Positions 15,333 through 23,954 are shown, counted from the stretch's first letter. The stretch is 32,207 nt of DNA from Rhodospirillales bacterium (GCA_016793875.1 JAEULG010000226.1:1-32207), one strand, 5' to 3'. Numbers and translations are program-made. Notes: generated by a model from the sequence alone, not told the origin.

Positions 15333-16298
15333 ATGACATTCCGTCCGCTGTTCATCGCCATCGCGATCCTGCCGCTGGTGCTGGCAGGATGCCAGTCCTC
15401 GCCACCGCCCTACTCCAGCCGCACCGTCAGTGCGCCGATGCCGGGAGAGCGCGGCCGCGTGCGCGTCGCCAACGGAACGATCGTCACCGACGACGGCAAT
15501 ATCCTGCGCGGCGCTTCGATGATGATCCTGGCCAACCCGGGCTATGCCAACGACCCCAACTACTGGCGCTCGGTGCATGCGCTGGGGCTGAACGCCGTCC
15601 GTCTCGACGTCAAGACGGTGCAGATCGGCAAGACGGTCGAGGAGCAGCTGCCCTACCTCGACCGGGCAGTCGATCTTGCGGCCCAGAACCATATGTACAT
15701 CATGTTCAAGACGTCGGTGAAACCGGGCGGCTACGATCTGTCCGCGCTGACGAATTTCTGGCGGGTGGCCGCCCCGCGCTACCGGGACCGCACCCACGTC
15801 ATCTTCGAGATGACCAACGAGCCGGTCAGCGGCCCCAGCCCATGGGGCAGCGCCAACCAGTGGACGGACAAGGTCCTCAGCGACCTGGGAGGGGTCTACC
15901 GCCTGATGCGGGCGGCGGCGCCGGAGACCCACATCGTCCTGTTCTCGACGCCCAACCTCTATCCCGACTGCGAGTCCTGGAAGCGGGTGATTGCCCGGAT
16001 GCCGGGGGTCGACTGGAGCAACGCGTCGGTCGGCTTCCACCACTACGCCGGAACCGAGCAGTTCGGCGAGGCCAACATCCAGTGCCTGCGGCAGAGCTAT
16101 CCGCTGGTGATGACGGAAACCAACTACTGGATCAACGACGGCGCCTCGCGCAGCACGCCGCCGACGACGCTGCGGCTCTACGAGAAGCTCGGCATCAGCT
16201 GGTTCTCCCTCGATGGCAAGGGCAGCTTCAGCCACCTGCAGAACGAGATCCTCCCGGACCTGCGGTCACAGGGTTACAGCTGGAAGGTTCAGCAGTAG
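15333..16298 (+). CDS. Glycoside hydrolase family 5-like lipoprotein
   Basis: A 321-residue protein beginning with a lipoprotein signal peptide (MTFRPLFIAIAILPLVLAGC, lipid-attachment Cys20). The mature region reads as a cellulase-type (beta/alpha)8 barrel: ILRGASMMI, GLNAVRLDV at strand 2, HVIFEMTNEP with probable acid/base Glu163, and PLVMTETNYW with probable nucleophile Glu262; WFSLDG closes the barrel. Family enzymes cleave beta-linked glucans, mannans and related polymers. Attached to the outer or inner membrane next to polysaccharide genes, it probably trims or releases the polymer, as BcsZ does for cellulose (an analogy, not a homology claim). ATG at 15333 follows AAAGGTAGG. It is divergent from the cluster and followed by a strong hairpin. 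Subfamily and substrate are unknown. Confidence 0.87.
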   Translation: MTFRPLFIAIAILPLVLAGCQSSPPPYSSRTVSAPMPGERGRVRVANGTIVTDDGNILRGASMMILANPGYANDPNYWRSVHALGLNAVRLDVKTVQIGKTVEEQLPYLDRAVDLAAQNHMYIMFKTSVKPGGYDLSALTNFWRVAAPRYRDRTHVIFEMTNEPVSGPSPWGSANQWTDKVLSDLGGVYRLMRAAAPETHIVLFSTPNLYPDCESWKRVIARMPGVDWSNASVGFHHYAGTEQFGEANIQCLRQSYPLVMTETNYWINDGASRSTPPTTLRLYEKLGISWFSLDGKGSFSHLQNEILPDLRSQGYSWKVQQ

Positions 16299-16320
16299 GC
16301 CGCCGGTGAGCTCCGGCGGC
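16299..16320 (+). terminator. Hairpin after the hydrolase gene
   Basis: Perfect 8-bp inverted repeat (GCCGCCGG, loop TGAGCT, CCGGCGGC) immediately after the stop. A weaker stem (CGGAC and GTCCG) follows. It lies between convergent genes and may serve both directions; no T-run is present. Confidence 0.5.
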
Positions 16321-16400
16321 GGACAGCTCAGCCGTCCGCTGTCGGGGCGTGGCCGCGGGCCGGCCGGACCGAAACGAAGAAGCGAAGGGGCTGCCGGCCG

Positions 16401-17339
16401 TCAGCCCAGGCGGAGACGCTGGCGGGATTGCGGCCGGAAACGGTCGAGATAGGCCGGAACGACCGCCTCCATCGCCGTCGCCTCGATTCCGAGATCGTGC
16501 AGCGTCAGGGCGCCGGGCGCGACGACGTTGTCGGAGCCCAGCAGCTTGACCTGATCGCGGGTCAGGGGCGGGACCGGCAGCTTCTCCAGAAAGAAGGCTT
16601 CCGCCTCGGCGAGCGCCATCGGCATCGGCAGCAGCAGGCACCGTCGAGCGGTCTCGTGCAGAATGAGCTGCATCAGCTCACGGAAAGTCACCACCTGCGG
16701 TCCGCCCAGCTCGTAGGTCTTGCCAGCCGTTGCCGGGTCATCGACGACGCGAAAGAACGCCTCGGCGACGTCGCCCACCCATACTGGCTGGAAGCGTGTC
16801 GGGAACACCGGCAGCACCGGCATGATCCGTGCCATCATGGCAAAGCGGTTGAGGAAGTCGTCTTCCGGCCCGAACACCACCGACGGCCGGATGATGGTGG
16901 CGCCCGGGAAGGCCTCGGCCGCCGCCTTCTCGCCGGCGGCCTTGGTCCGGGCATACTCGGCCGGCGAATCGAGGTCGGCGCCGAGCGCCGACATCTGCAC
17001 CAGCCGTCCGGCACCGGCGGCGCGCGCCGCCTTGGCGATGGCGGCGGCGGCATCGACATGCAGGCGCTGGAAGGTCCGCCGGCCGCGCTGGTAGAGGATG
17101 CCGACGAGGTTGATGACGGCGTCGGCGCCGGCGACGGCGCGCGCGACCGAGGCGTCGTCGGTGACGTCGGCGGGGAACGGCACCACCTGGCCGGGGTCGC
17201 CCGCCACCTTGAGGAACAGCGCGCTGTCGGTGTCGCGAACGGCGACGCGCACCACCCAGTCGGCAGCGGCCAGCCTCCGCACCACGTAGCGGCCAATGAA
17301 GCCGGACCCGCCGAAGACGGTGACGATGCGACTCTCCAT
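16401..17339 (-). CDS. Complex I NDUFA9-like NAD(P)-binding protein
   Basis: A 312-residue atypical short-chain dehydrogenase. The N-terminus IVTVFGGSGFIGRYVVRRL gives the GGSGFIG dinucleotide loop (residues 10-16), followed by VVRVAVRD, VINLVGILYQRG, LVQMSALGAD and YARTKAAGEKA, in which the YxxxK pattern is kept. ATIIRPSVVFGPEDDFLNRFA and FQPVWVGDVAEAF match the mitochondrial 39-kDa complex I subunit (NDUFA9) and its alphaproteobacterial relatives. In this group the protein is thought to bind NADPH for stability or assembly rather than turnover. Here it stands away from a nuo operon, as is common. ATG at 17339 follows AGGGAGA. A general nucleoside-sugar epimerase role is less likely. Confidence 0.87.
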   Translation of the reverse strand: MESRIVTVFGGSGFIGRYVVRRLAAADWVVRVAVRDTDSALFLKVAGDPGQVVPFPADVTDDASVARAVAGADAVINLVGILYQRGRRTFQRLHVDAAAAIAKAARAAGAGRLVQMSALGADLDSPAEYARTKAAGEKAAAEAFPGATIIRPSVVFGPEDDFLNRFAMMARIMPVLPVFPTRFQPVWVGDVAEAFFRVVDDPATAGKTYELGGPQVVTFRELMQLILHETARRCLLLPMPMALAEAEAFFLEKLPVPPLTRDQVKLLGSDNVVAPGALTLHDLGIEATAMEAVVPAYLDRFRPQSRQRLRLG

Positions 17340-17512
17340 GTCGGTCTCCCTGCGCGGCGGCCTGTTGCAATGCGGCCGTGGACCTTACTGCGCGTATCCC
17401 AGAAGCGAAATCGCGTCAACCACGCCGTCGCCGCGGGCTCATCGGCCCCCCTTGTCGCGGCGCGAGGCAGCGGCTGGGGAGGGCTGTGTTGCAGCGGTTC
17501 CGTCGAACGGAG

Positions 17513-17541
17513 TTGACAGCGGGCCGGACGGTTCGTAATTG
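17513..17541 (+). promoter_or_regulatory. Sigma70-like promoter for tRNA-Leu(CAG)
   Basis: TTGACA (17513-17518) and TAATTG (17536-17541) with 17-nt spacing. The expected start is near 17549, about 23 nt before the mature tRNA. The -35 box is a perfect consensus. The 232-nt gap before the tRNA shows no other feature. Confidence 0.65.
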
Positions 17542-17571
17542 CTGTGGCCGGTGGCGACCACAGCCACCCTT

Positions 17572-17658
17572 GCCCAGGTGGCGGAATTGGCAGACGCGCT
17601 AGCTTCAGGTGCTAGTGGCCGCAAGGCCGTGGAAGTTCGAGTCTTCTCCTGGGCACCA
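17572..17658 (+). tRNA. tRNA-Leu (anticodon CAG)
   Basis: An 87-nt class II tRNA. The acceptor stem GCCCAGG pairs with CCTGGGC, then A and an encoded CCA end. The anticodon stem CTAGC/GCTAG encloses loop TTCAGGT, giving anticodon CAG (reads CUG). The long variable arm (TGGCCGCAAGGCCG) and the T-arm (GAAGTTCGAGTCTTC) are present. The gene ends 41 nt before the RNase D start. Confidence 0.96.
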
Positions 17659-17699
17659 TCCTTCCCGCTGCAACCCGGTGATGAAGGGCCGCTGCACGC

Positions 17700-18344
17700 G
17701 TGAGCCCTGAAGCCGTCTCCATCACCGTCCATGAAGGCGATCTCCCCGCCGGGCTGTGCTTCGGTGACGCCGTTGCGGTCGATACCGAGACCACCGGGCT
17801 GCGGGCCGACCGCGACCGGCTGTGCGTGGTGCAGCTTTTCGCCCCCGAGGCCGGCTGCCATCTCGTGCATTTTCCGCCGGGCTTCCGCACCCGACCGGCC
17901 CCCTTTGCGGCGCCCAACCTGCGGGCACTCCTGGCCGACGAATCGGTCACCAAGCTGTTCCACTACGCCCGCTTCGACGTCGGCATGCTGGAACGCTGGC
18001 TCGGCGTCACCTGCCGGCCGGTCTACTGCACCAAGATCGCCTCGAAGCTGGTGCGCACCTACACCGACCGGCACGGGCTGAAGGAACTCTGCCGCGAGTT
18101 GCTCGGCGTCGAGCTGTCGAAGGAGCAGCAGAGCTCCGACTGGGCGGCGGCGACGCTGACGCCGGAGCAGACCCGCTATGCCGCCAACGACGTGCTGTGG
18201 CTACACCGGCTCCGCGAGCGCCTGGACGCGATGCTGGAGCGCGAGGGGCGCAGCCAACTGGCGCAGGCGTGCTTTGCGTTCATCGAATACCGGGCTCGGC
18301 TCGACCACTCGGGCTGGCCGGAAGAGGACATCTTCGCCCACTGA
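17700..18344 (+). CDS. rnd: RNase D-type 3'-5' exonuclease (short form)
   Basis: A 214-residue DEDD exonuclease. Exo I is VAVDTETTGL (Asp28, Glu30), Exo II is LFHYARFDVGML (Asp93), and Exo III is the YAANDV block, where Tyr and Asp mark the DEDDy subgroup. The usual C-terminal HRDC domains of E. coli RNase D are missing, as in the short alphaproteobacterial form. The enzyme trims 3' tails of tRNA and other structured RNA using two metal ions. It sits between two tRNA-Leu genes on the same strand. GTG at 17700 is the only reasonable start, but its ribosome site is poor (GAAGGG lies about 17 bases upstream), so it may depend on the tRNA transcript. Confidence 0.88.
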   Translation: MSPEAVSITVHEGDLPAGLCFGDAVAVDTETTGLRADRDRLCVVQLFAPEAGCHLVHFPPGFRTRPAPFAAPNLRALLADESVTKLFHYARFDVGMLERWLGVTCRPVYCTKIASKLVRTYTDRHGLKELCRELLGVELSKEQQSSDWAAATLTPEQTRYAANDVLWLHRLRERLDAMLEREGRSQLAQACFAFIEYRARLDHSGWPEEDIFAH

Positions 18345-18439
18345 CCCTCGCCGGCGGGCCGTTGCACCGCAGTGGCGGGCGAAGGGCAAATGAGACTATG
18401 CCGCCTTCGGTCGAGCTTGTATAAGGGGCGCGCCAACGG

Positions 18440-18526
18440 GCGGCCGTGGCGGAACCGGTAGACGCGCAGCGTTGAGGGCGCTGTGGGGGAAACCCCGTGG
18501 AAGTTCGACTCTTCTCGGCCGCACCA
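18440..18526 (+). tRNA. tRNA-Leu (anticodon GAG)
   Basis: An 87-nt class II tRNA. The acceptor stem GCGGCCG pairs with CGGCCGC, followed by A and encoded CCA. The anticodon stem CAGCG/CGCTG encloses loop TTGAGGG, giving anticodon GAG (reads CUC/CUU). The variable arm is TGGGGGAAACCCCG. A TATAAG hexamer at 18420-18425 may be its -10 box, with no good -35. Confidence 0.96.
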
Positions 18527-18856
18527 TCCGGCCCGTCTCCCGCGGGCACTTCAGCCAGCTTTGGCCGTCCGGTCTGCCAGCGTGTTGCTGCGGCCGTTGC
18601 CGCGCGGGAGCGCTTGCAGGCTGTCCATCACCGCTGCTGGCTGGGAGCGTGCTGCAGTTCACCTCGAAGTGATCGCGGTGCACCGCCGGGAGCGACGCCA
18701 ACTGGGACTGTCGCTGCCATCGCGGCGTAACGCCGCACCAGAGGCGTCTGGTTGCATCGATGCTTTGCCGGTGGGGGTAAAGCCGCTATTTTCTTTGGAG
18801 TCGTCGTGGTCGCGCCCCAGCGCGGATCCCGAGCGCATCTCGTCCAGAGGAGTGAC
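18527..18856 (+). other. 330-nt intergenic region upstream of the complex I protein
   Basis: No gene is supported. A 6-bp hairpin (GCGGCG, TAA, CGCCGC) lies at 18722-18736. A weak promoter candidate follows, TTGCCG (18765-18770) and TATTTT (18787-18792) at 16-nt spacing, which would start transcription about 58 nt before the NDUFS4-like gene. Confidence 0.35.
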
Positions 18857-19150
18857 GTGTCCGTGAGTGTCGCCGTCCGTATCTTTCGCCCGAGCAAGAA
18901 CGCCATGCAGTCGGGCCGGGGCCGGACGCATCAGTGGATGGTGCAGTTCGAGCGCGACGCGCCGCAGGTGGCGGATCCGCTGATGGGGTGGATGGGCTCG
19001 CGCGATACCCGCCCGCAGGTGCGGCTGTTGTTCGAGACGCGCGAGGAGGCAATTGCCTACGCCGAGCGCAACGGCTACGCCTATACGCTGCAGGAACCGC
19101 ACGCCGCGGCGGTCCGCCCGAAGAGCTACGCGGAGAATTTCCGTGCCTAG
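18857..19150 (+). CDS. Complex I NDUFS4-like accessory subunit
   Basis: A 97-residue protein of the ETC complex I subunit (NDUFS4/18-kDa) family. The family start VRIFRPSKNAMQSGRG, the middle PLMGWMGSRDTRPQVRLLFETREEAIAYAERNGYAY and the C-terminal RPKSYAENF are all present and co-linear. In Alphaproteobacteria this supernumerary subunit binds the peripheral arm of NADH:quinone oxidoreductase near the NADH dehydrogenase module. GTG at 18857 follows AGAGGAG; GTG at 18863 is an equally possible start, two codons later. An open frame extends upstream to 18752 but does not look like the family. The length fits known bacterial members. It stands away from nuo genes. Confidence 0.9.
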   Translation: MSVSVAVRIFRPSKNAMQSGRGRTHQWMVQFERDAPQVADPLMGWMGSRDTRPQVRLLFETREEAIAYAERNGYAYTLQEPHAAAVRPKSYAENFRA

Positions 19151-19177
19151 CCGGCCAGCTGCCCGCTGCCGCCGCTG

Positions 19178-19405
19178 ATGGCGACCACGATCCTCGACGT
19201 CCAGGGCCTGCAATGCCCGCTGCCGGTCCTGCGCGCCAACCGCGCGCTGCGGCCGCTGGCGCCGGGCGACGAGCTACACATTCTCGCCAGCGACCCGGCG
19301 GCACCGAAGGATTTCGACGCCTTCTGCCGCACCACCGGGAATATCCTAGTGGGCAGCGAGGTCAGCGATGGCGTCTTCAGCATCGTGATCCGCAAGCGGG
19401 GCTGA
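19178..19405 (+). CDS. TusA-like sulfur-carrier family protein
   Basis: A 75-residue protein of the TusA/SirA/YedF family. LDVQGLQCPLPVLRANRAL contains the CPxP motif with the active Cys13, followed by the two-layer fold (GDELHILASDPAAPKDFDAFCRTTGN, then FSIVIRKRG). Family members carry persulfide sulfur for tRNA thiolation, molybdenum cofactor or sulfur oxidation; which applies here is not shown. There is no good ribosome site before ATG 19178, and only 27 nt separate it from the preceding gene, so it is probably co-transcribed with the NDUFS4-like gene. Confidence 0.9.
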   Translation: MATTILDVQGLQCPLPVLRANRALRPLAPGDELHILASDPAAPKDFDAFCRTTGNILVGSEVSDGVFSIVIRKRG

Positions 19406-19552
19406 ACGTGCGTGCGGACAGGAGGCGGGCGGAGGGAGTGCGCAGGGTGCGCATTTCTTGATGGCATTTGCCGCCGCGACCCAGCAGAATGCGCGCAAGG
19501 GAAGCAAGCAAAACATAAATAATCTGTCCTTGAAGCAACGTGCGCGCGGTCG

Positions 19553-20482
19553 ATGACGACACTCCTGTTTACACACCCCGTCTGCCTCAATCACGAAATG
19601 GGCGAATGGCACCCGGAGGCGCCGGCGCGTCTCAAGGCCGTGATGTCCGCGCTGGAGACTGAGGAATTCACCTTTCTGCATCGGCAGGAGGCGCCGAAAG
19701 GGACGCTGCGGCAGATCGAGCGGGTGCACGCGCCGTTCTACGTGGAGGCGGTCTTCGAGAACATCCCGAGCCACGGCCACGTTCAGCTCGATTCCGACAC
19801 GGCGATGAACCCTTTCTCCGGCGAGGCCGCGCTGCGGTCGGTCGGCGGTATCTGCGCCGCCGTCGATGCCGTCGCCAACGGCGAGATCCGCAATGCCTTC
19901 TGCGCCGTCCGGCCGCCCGGCCACCATGCCGAGTGCTCGGCGGCGATGGGCTTTTGCCTGTTCAACAACGTCGCCATCGCGGCCGAGCATGCCCGCGCCG
20001 CCCACGGCATGGAGCGTGTCGCGGTCGTCGATTTCGACGTGCATCACGGCAACGGGACGCAGAATCACATGTTCCGTTACCGCGACCTGTTCTACGCCTC
20101 GAGCCACCAGTGGCCGTGCTATCCGGGCACCGGCATGGAGCATGAGACGGGCGTCTTCAACAACATCGTCAACGTGCCGCTGAAGCCGGGAAGCGGCTCG
20201 GAGGAATTTCGCCGCGCCTACGTCGAGCGGATCCTGCCGGCGCTGCGCGACTTCTACCCGGATATTCTGCTGATTTCCGCCGGCTTCGACGCCCACGTCC
20301 GCGATCCGCTCGCCCAGATTCGCCTGCAGACCGCCGATTTTGCCTGGGTCACCCGCGAGTTGCTGGAGGTGGCGGAAAAGTGCTGCCGCGGGCGGACAGT
20401 CTCGACGCTCGAAGGCGGCTACGATCTGCAGGCGCTCTCCGACAGCGTTGCCGCCCATGTGCGGGCGCTGATGGGCCACTGA
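19553..20482 (+). CDS. Histone deacetylase family zinc hydrolase
   Basis: A 309-residue protein of the arginase/deacetylase fold, class II HDAC-like. HPVCLNHEMGEWHPEAPARL opens the family, RPPGHHAE gives the charge-relay pair His124-His125, VVDFDVHHGNGTQ gives zinc ligands Asp162 and His164, SAGFDAH gives the third ligand Asp246, and EGGYDL near the end carries the transition-state Tyr. Bacterial members deacetylate acetylated polyamines or other small amides, or acetylated lysines; substrate is open here. The ribosome site before ATG 19553 is weak. The 147-nt gap upstream includes an AT-rich stretch (ACATAAATAAT) that might hold a promoter, though no -35 matches well. Confidence 0.92.
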   Translation: MTTLLFTHPVCLNHEMGEWHPEAPARLKAVMSALETEEFTFLHRQEAPKGTLRQIERVHAPFYVEAVFENIPSHGHVQLDSDTAMNPFSGEAALRSVGGICAAVDAVANGEIRNAFCAVRPPGHHAECSAAMGFCLFNNVAIAAEHARAAHGMERVAVVDFDVHHGNGTQNHMFRYRDLFYASSHQWPCYPGTGMEHETGVFNNIVNVPLKPGSGSEEFRRAYVERILPALRDFYPDILLISAGFDAHVRDPLAQIRLQTADFAWVTRELLEVAEKCCRGRTVSTLEGGYDLQALSDSVAAHVRALMGH

Positions 20483-20823
20483 GATCGCGGGCCAGGGGCG
20501 CCGGGATCGGGACGCGGGGTGCCGGCCGTGGACCGTTGGGCGATCAGGACAAGCGGCCGCCTGACCGGGGCCGGGGCCGAATGGCGCTTTGAACGGCGTT
20601 CGTTTGCTCCGGTAGCGAGTCCGGGGGGTTGCCATTTGCGTCGCATTTTCGTGACACATCGCATCGTCTCGGCGCTAACGGCCGGAAACCCCACGGGATT
20701 GCCCTTGCAACCGCCCCCGAATCCCGCGAAAAGGGTCCTGCGGTATTGTCGCCGCGAAGAAGCGGGCGGGGAGTTCCGCCTTTTGGGACAGGCCGCCGGA
20801 CTGCGGCGAGCCAGGGGAACCCG
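20483..20823. other. 341-nt intergenic region before xseB
   Basis: No gene, tRNA or strong hairpin was found. Open frames cross it but lack ribosome sites and family resemblance. It should contain the promoter of the xseB-ispA-dxs unit, but no good -35/-10 pair was seen. Confidence 0.4.
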
Positions 20824-21072
20824 ATGAGCGGAACCGAGGACCGAGACGTTTCGCAACTATGTTTCGAGGATGCGCTGGCGGAACTGGAGAGCATCGTTCG
20901 TCGTCTGGAGGAGGGGTCCGGCGGCCTGGAGGATGCAATCGTCGCCTACGAACGGGGCGTCGCGTTACAGCGGCATTGCGATGCCAAGCTTCAGCAGGCG
21001 CAGGCGCGGGTCGAGCGCATCGTGCTCGGACGCGACGGTGCGGCCACCTCGGAGACGATCAGCTTCGAGTGA
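20824..21072 (+). CDS. xseB: Exodeoxyribonuclease VII small subunit
   Basis: An 82-residue all-helical protein. The core FEDALAELESIVRRLEEGSGGLEDAIVAYERGVALQRHCDAKLQQAQARVERI is the standard XseB hairpin, and the length matches the family. Several small subunits bind one XseA to form the enzyme that degrades single-stranded DNA from both ends in the cytoplasm. ATG at 20824 follows AGGGGAA. It begins the conserved alphaproteobacterial order xseB-ispA-dxs-tlyA and is 8 nt from the next start, so the two are co-transcribed. xseA is not in the window. Confidence 0.95.
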   Translation: MSGTEDRDVSQLCFEDALAELESIVRRLEEGSGGLEDAIVAYERGVALQRHCDAKLQQAQARVERIVLGRDGAATSETISFE

Positions 21073-21080
21073 GGACGCAC

Positions 21081-21968
21081 GTGCTGGATATAAAAGCGGC
21101 GCTTGCACAGAACGCCCGCGACGTAGATGCCGTTCTTGACCGTCTGCTGCCGGTTCGGCCCGATCCTGAATCGCGGCTGATGGAGGCTGTTCGCTATTCC
21201 ACGCTGTCCGGCGGAAAGCGCATCCGGCCGTTCCTGGTGACGGCGAGTTCGGCGCTGTTCGGCGTTTCGCCGTCGTTTTCCCTGCGGGTGGCGGCGGCCA
21301 TCGAGATGGTCCATTGCTACTCGCTCATTCACGATGATCTGCCGGCGATGGACGACGACGACCTGCGCCGCGGCCTGCCCACGTGTCACGTCAAGTTCGA
21401 CGAGGCGACGGCGATCCTCGCCGGCGATGCGCTGCTGGCGCGGGCCTTCGAGGTGATCGCCGATCCGCAGACGCATTCCGATCCGCGGGTGCGCAGCGAC
21501 CTGGTGGTGGAGCTGGCGAAGTCGGCGGGCGGCGACGGCATGGTCGGCGGCCAGATGCTGGATCTGCTGGCCGCGGAGGTGCAGCTGCAGATCGCCGAGA
21601 TCACCCGCATGCAGCGGATGAAGACCGGCGCGCTGATCGCCTTTTCGTGCGAGGCGGGAGCGATCCTCGGCAAGGCTTCGGAGACCGCCCGGCACGCGTT
21701 GCATGCCTATGCCCACGACCTGGGTCTGGCGTTCCAGATCGTCGATGACCTTCTCGATGTGGAAGGCAGCGACGAGGAGGTCGGCAAGCGGACTCACAAG
21801 GACCAGGGTGCCGGCAAGGCGACTTTTGTCTCGGTTCTGGGAGTGGAGCGGTCGCGCGCGCAATCCGACATGCTGGCGGAGCAGGCGGTCGCGCATCTGG
21901 ACATCTTCCCGGAGAGCGCCGAGCCGCTGCGGGCGCTGGCATCGTTCGTCGTCAAACGCCGGCATTAG
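21081..21968 (+). CDS. ispA: Farnesyl diphosphate synthase (geranyltranstransferase)
   Basis: A 295-residue trans-isoprenyl diphosphate synthase. YSTLSGGKRIRPFL binds the allylic/isopentenyl diphosphate; HDDLPAMDDDDLRRG is the first Asp-rich motif (Asp85, Asp86, Asp91) and FQIVDDLLDVEGSDEEVGKRTHKD the second. The residues before the first motif (HCYSLI) and the two-residue insert in the motif are those of bacterial short-chain farnesyl synthases. It condenses IPP with DMAPP and GPP to FPP for undecaprenyl phosphate, quinones and hopanoids. GTG at 21081 follows GAGG. Undecaprenyl carrier made from FPP is what the priming transferase of the polysaccharide cluster uses. Confidence 0.93.
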   Translation: MLDIKAALAQNARDVDAVLDRLLPVRPDPESRLMEAVRYSTLSGGKRIRPFLVTASSALFGVSPSFSLRVAAAIEMVHCYSLIHDDLPAMDDDDLRRGLPTCHVKFDEATAILAGDALLARAFEVIADPQTHSDPRVRSDLVVELAKSAGGDGMVGGQMLDLLAAEVQLQIAEITRMQRMKTGALIAFSCEAGAILGKASETARHALHAYAHDLGLAFQIVDDLLDVEGSDEEVGKRTHKDQGAGKATFVSVLGVERSRAQSDMLAEQAVAHLDIFPESAEPLRALASFVVKRRH

Positions 21969-22031
21969 GATAACAGGATTGACCATCGCCGCCGCGCTGC
22001 CACCGGCGATCGCCAGACGAGGAGAGTACTC

Positions 22032-23954
22032 TTGACCCCAGCCAGTACCGCGCTGCTCGACGGCATCAACGATCCGGGCGATCTTCGCCGGCTTTCCGAA
22101 CCGCAGCTGGTGCAGCTCGCACAGGAACTGCGGCAGGAAACGGTGCGGGTCGTCTCGATCACCGGCGGCCATCTCGGCGCGAGCCTGGGTGTCATCGAGC
22201 TGACGCTTGCCCTGCACTACGTCTTCGATACCCCGCGCGACAAGCTGATTTGGGACGTCGGCCATCAGGCCTACCCCCACAAGATCCTGACCGGGCGGCG
22301 CAGCCGCATGCTGACGCTGCGTCAGGGCGACGGCCTTTCCGGTTTCACCAAGCGCTCGGAGAGCGAGTACGACCCGTTCGGTGCCGCCCATACCTCGACG
22401 TCGATCTCGGCGGCGCTCGGCATGGCTGTCGCCCGCGACTTCCGCGGTGACCAGAACAACGTCATCGCGGTGATCGGCGATGGCGCGATGAGCGCCGGCA
22501 TGGCTTACGAGGCGATGAACAACGCCGGGGCGATGCAGTCGCGGCTGATCGTTATCCTCAACGACAACGACATGTCGATCGCCCCGCCGGTGGGGGCGAT
22601 GAGCGCCTATCTGTCGCGGCTGATCTCGTCGAAGCCCTACCGCTCGCTGCGTCACGTGCTCGGCGACGTCGCCAAGAAGTTTCCGCGCGGGCTCGGCAAG
22701 GCCGCCCACAAGGTCGAGGAGTATGCCCGCGGCCTCGTCACCGGCGGCACGCTGTTCGAGGAACTGGGCTTCTTCTATGTCGGTCCCATCGACGGCCATA
22801 ACTTCGACCACCTGCTGCCGGTGCTGAAGAACCTGCGCGACGATCGCGAGCCGGGGCCGGTGCTGGTGCACGTCGTCACCAAGAAGGGCCATGGCTATCC
22901 GCCGGCCGAACGCTCCGCCGACAAGTATCACGGCGTCGGCCGCTTCGATGTCGTCACCGGCGAGCAGGTCAAGGTCAAGGCCAACGCGCCGAGCTACACC
23001 GAGACCTTCGCCAAGGCGCTGATCCAGGAGGCGGCGAAGGATGAGAAGATCGTCGCCATCACCGCGGCGATGCCGGCCGGCACCGGCCTCGACAAGTTCG
23101 CGGCGAAGTTCCCGGAGCGCTGCTTCGACGTCGGCATCGCCGAGCAGCATGCGGTGACCTTCGCCGCCGGCCTCGCCGCCGAGGGCTTCAAGCCGTTCAC
23201 CGCCATCTACTCCACCTTCCTGCAGCGGGCGTACGACCAGGTGGTGCACGACGTGGCGCTGCAGCGCCTGCCGGTGCGCTTCGCCATGGACCGGGCCGGA
23301 CTGGTCGGTGCCGATGGTGCCACCCATGCTGGCGCCTTCGATCTGCCGTACCTGCTGTGCCTGCCCGACATGGTGGTGATGGCGGCGGCCGACGAGGCCG
23401 ATCTGATGCACATGGTCGCCACCTGCGCCGCCATCGACGACCGCCCGTCGGCGGTACGCTATCCGCGCGGCGAGGGAATGGGCGTCGATATGCCGGAGGC
23501 GGGAAAGGTGCTGCCAATCGGCAAGGGCCGTATCCTCAAGGAAGGCACATCGATCGCTATCCTCAACCTCGGCACCCGGCTGAAGGAGGCGATGAAGGCG
23601 GCGGAGGAACTGGCGGCGCGCGGCCTCTCCACCACCATCGCCGATGCCCGTTTCGCCAAGCCACTGGACACCGACCTCGTCCGTCGCCTGGCGCACGAGC
23701 ATCCGGTGCTGATCACCCTGGAGGAGGGGGCGGCCGGCGGCTTTGCCGCCCACGTCATGCAGTTCATGGCCCTCGACGGCCTGCTCGACAGCGGCGTGAA
23801 GTTCCGGCCGATGACGCTGCCCGACATCTTCATCGACCAGGACAAGCCGGAAGTGCAGTACGATCTCGCCGGCCTCAACGCCAAGCACATCGTCGCTACC
23901 GCGTTGAACGCGCTCGGCCGCAGCAAGGAGGCCTCGGAGGCGGCGCGCGCCTGA
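22032..23954 (+). CDS. dxs: 1-deoxy-D-xylulose-5-phosphate synthase
   Basis: A 640-residue thiamine-diphosphate enzyme of full length. The N-terminal half shows [20 protein letters not shown] and the cofactor/metal motif [16 protein letters not shown] with NDNDMSI. The middle shows [17 protein letters not shown], and the transketolase-like pyrimidine domain shows [18 protein letters not shown] and [15 protein letters not shown]. It condenses pyruvate with glyceraldehyde 3-phosphate, the first step of the MEP route to isoprenoids and a feeder of thiamine and pyridoxal synthesis. The start is TTG at 22032 with GGAGAG upstream; no ATG or GTG in frame would suit better. It lies 63 nt after ispA. 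Confidence 0.96.
   Translation: MTPASTALLDGINDPGDLRRLSEPQLVQLAQELRQETVRVVSITGGHLGASLGVIELTLALHYVFDTPRDKLIWDVGHQAYPHKILTGRRSRMLTLRQGDGLSGFTKRSESEYDPFGAAHTSTSISAALGMAVARDFRGDQNNVIAVIGDGAMSAGMAYEAMNNAGAMQSRLIVILNDNDMSIAPPVGAMSAYLSRLISSKPYRSLRHVLGDVAKKFPRGLGKAAHKVEEYARGLVTGGTLFEELGFFYVGPIDGHNFDHLLPVLKNLRDDREPGPVLVHVVTKKGHGYPPAERSADKYHGVGRFDVVTGEQVKVKANAPSYTETFAKALIQEAAKDEKIVAITAAMPAGTGLDKFAAKFPERCFDVGIAEQHAVTFAAGLAAEGFKPFTAIYSTFLQRAYDQVVHDVALQRLPVRFAMDRAGLVGADGATHAGAFDLPYLLCLPDMVVMAAADEADLMHMVATCAAIDDRPSAVRYPRGEGMGVDMPEAGKVLPIGKGRILKEGTSIAILNLGTRLKEAMKAAEELAARGLSTTIADARFAKPLDTDLVRRLAHEHPVLITLEEGAAGGFAAHVMQFMALDGLLDSGVKFRPMTLPDIFIDQDKPEVQYDLAGLNAKHIVATALNALGRSKEASEAARA

Noticed and set aside
15157-15339. 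60-codon minus-strand frame overlapping the hydrolase start
   Set aside because: Codon use is fair and the product looks soluble, but it lacks a ribosome site and any known family and overlaps the start of a better-supported gene; perhaps a remnant, not called.
18752-18856. Upstream extension of the NDUFS4-like protein
   Set aside because: The family begins at about VRIFRPSKNAMQ and the AGAGGAG site points to GTG 18857; the extra residues do not resemble homologues.
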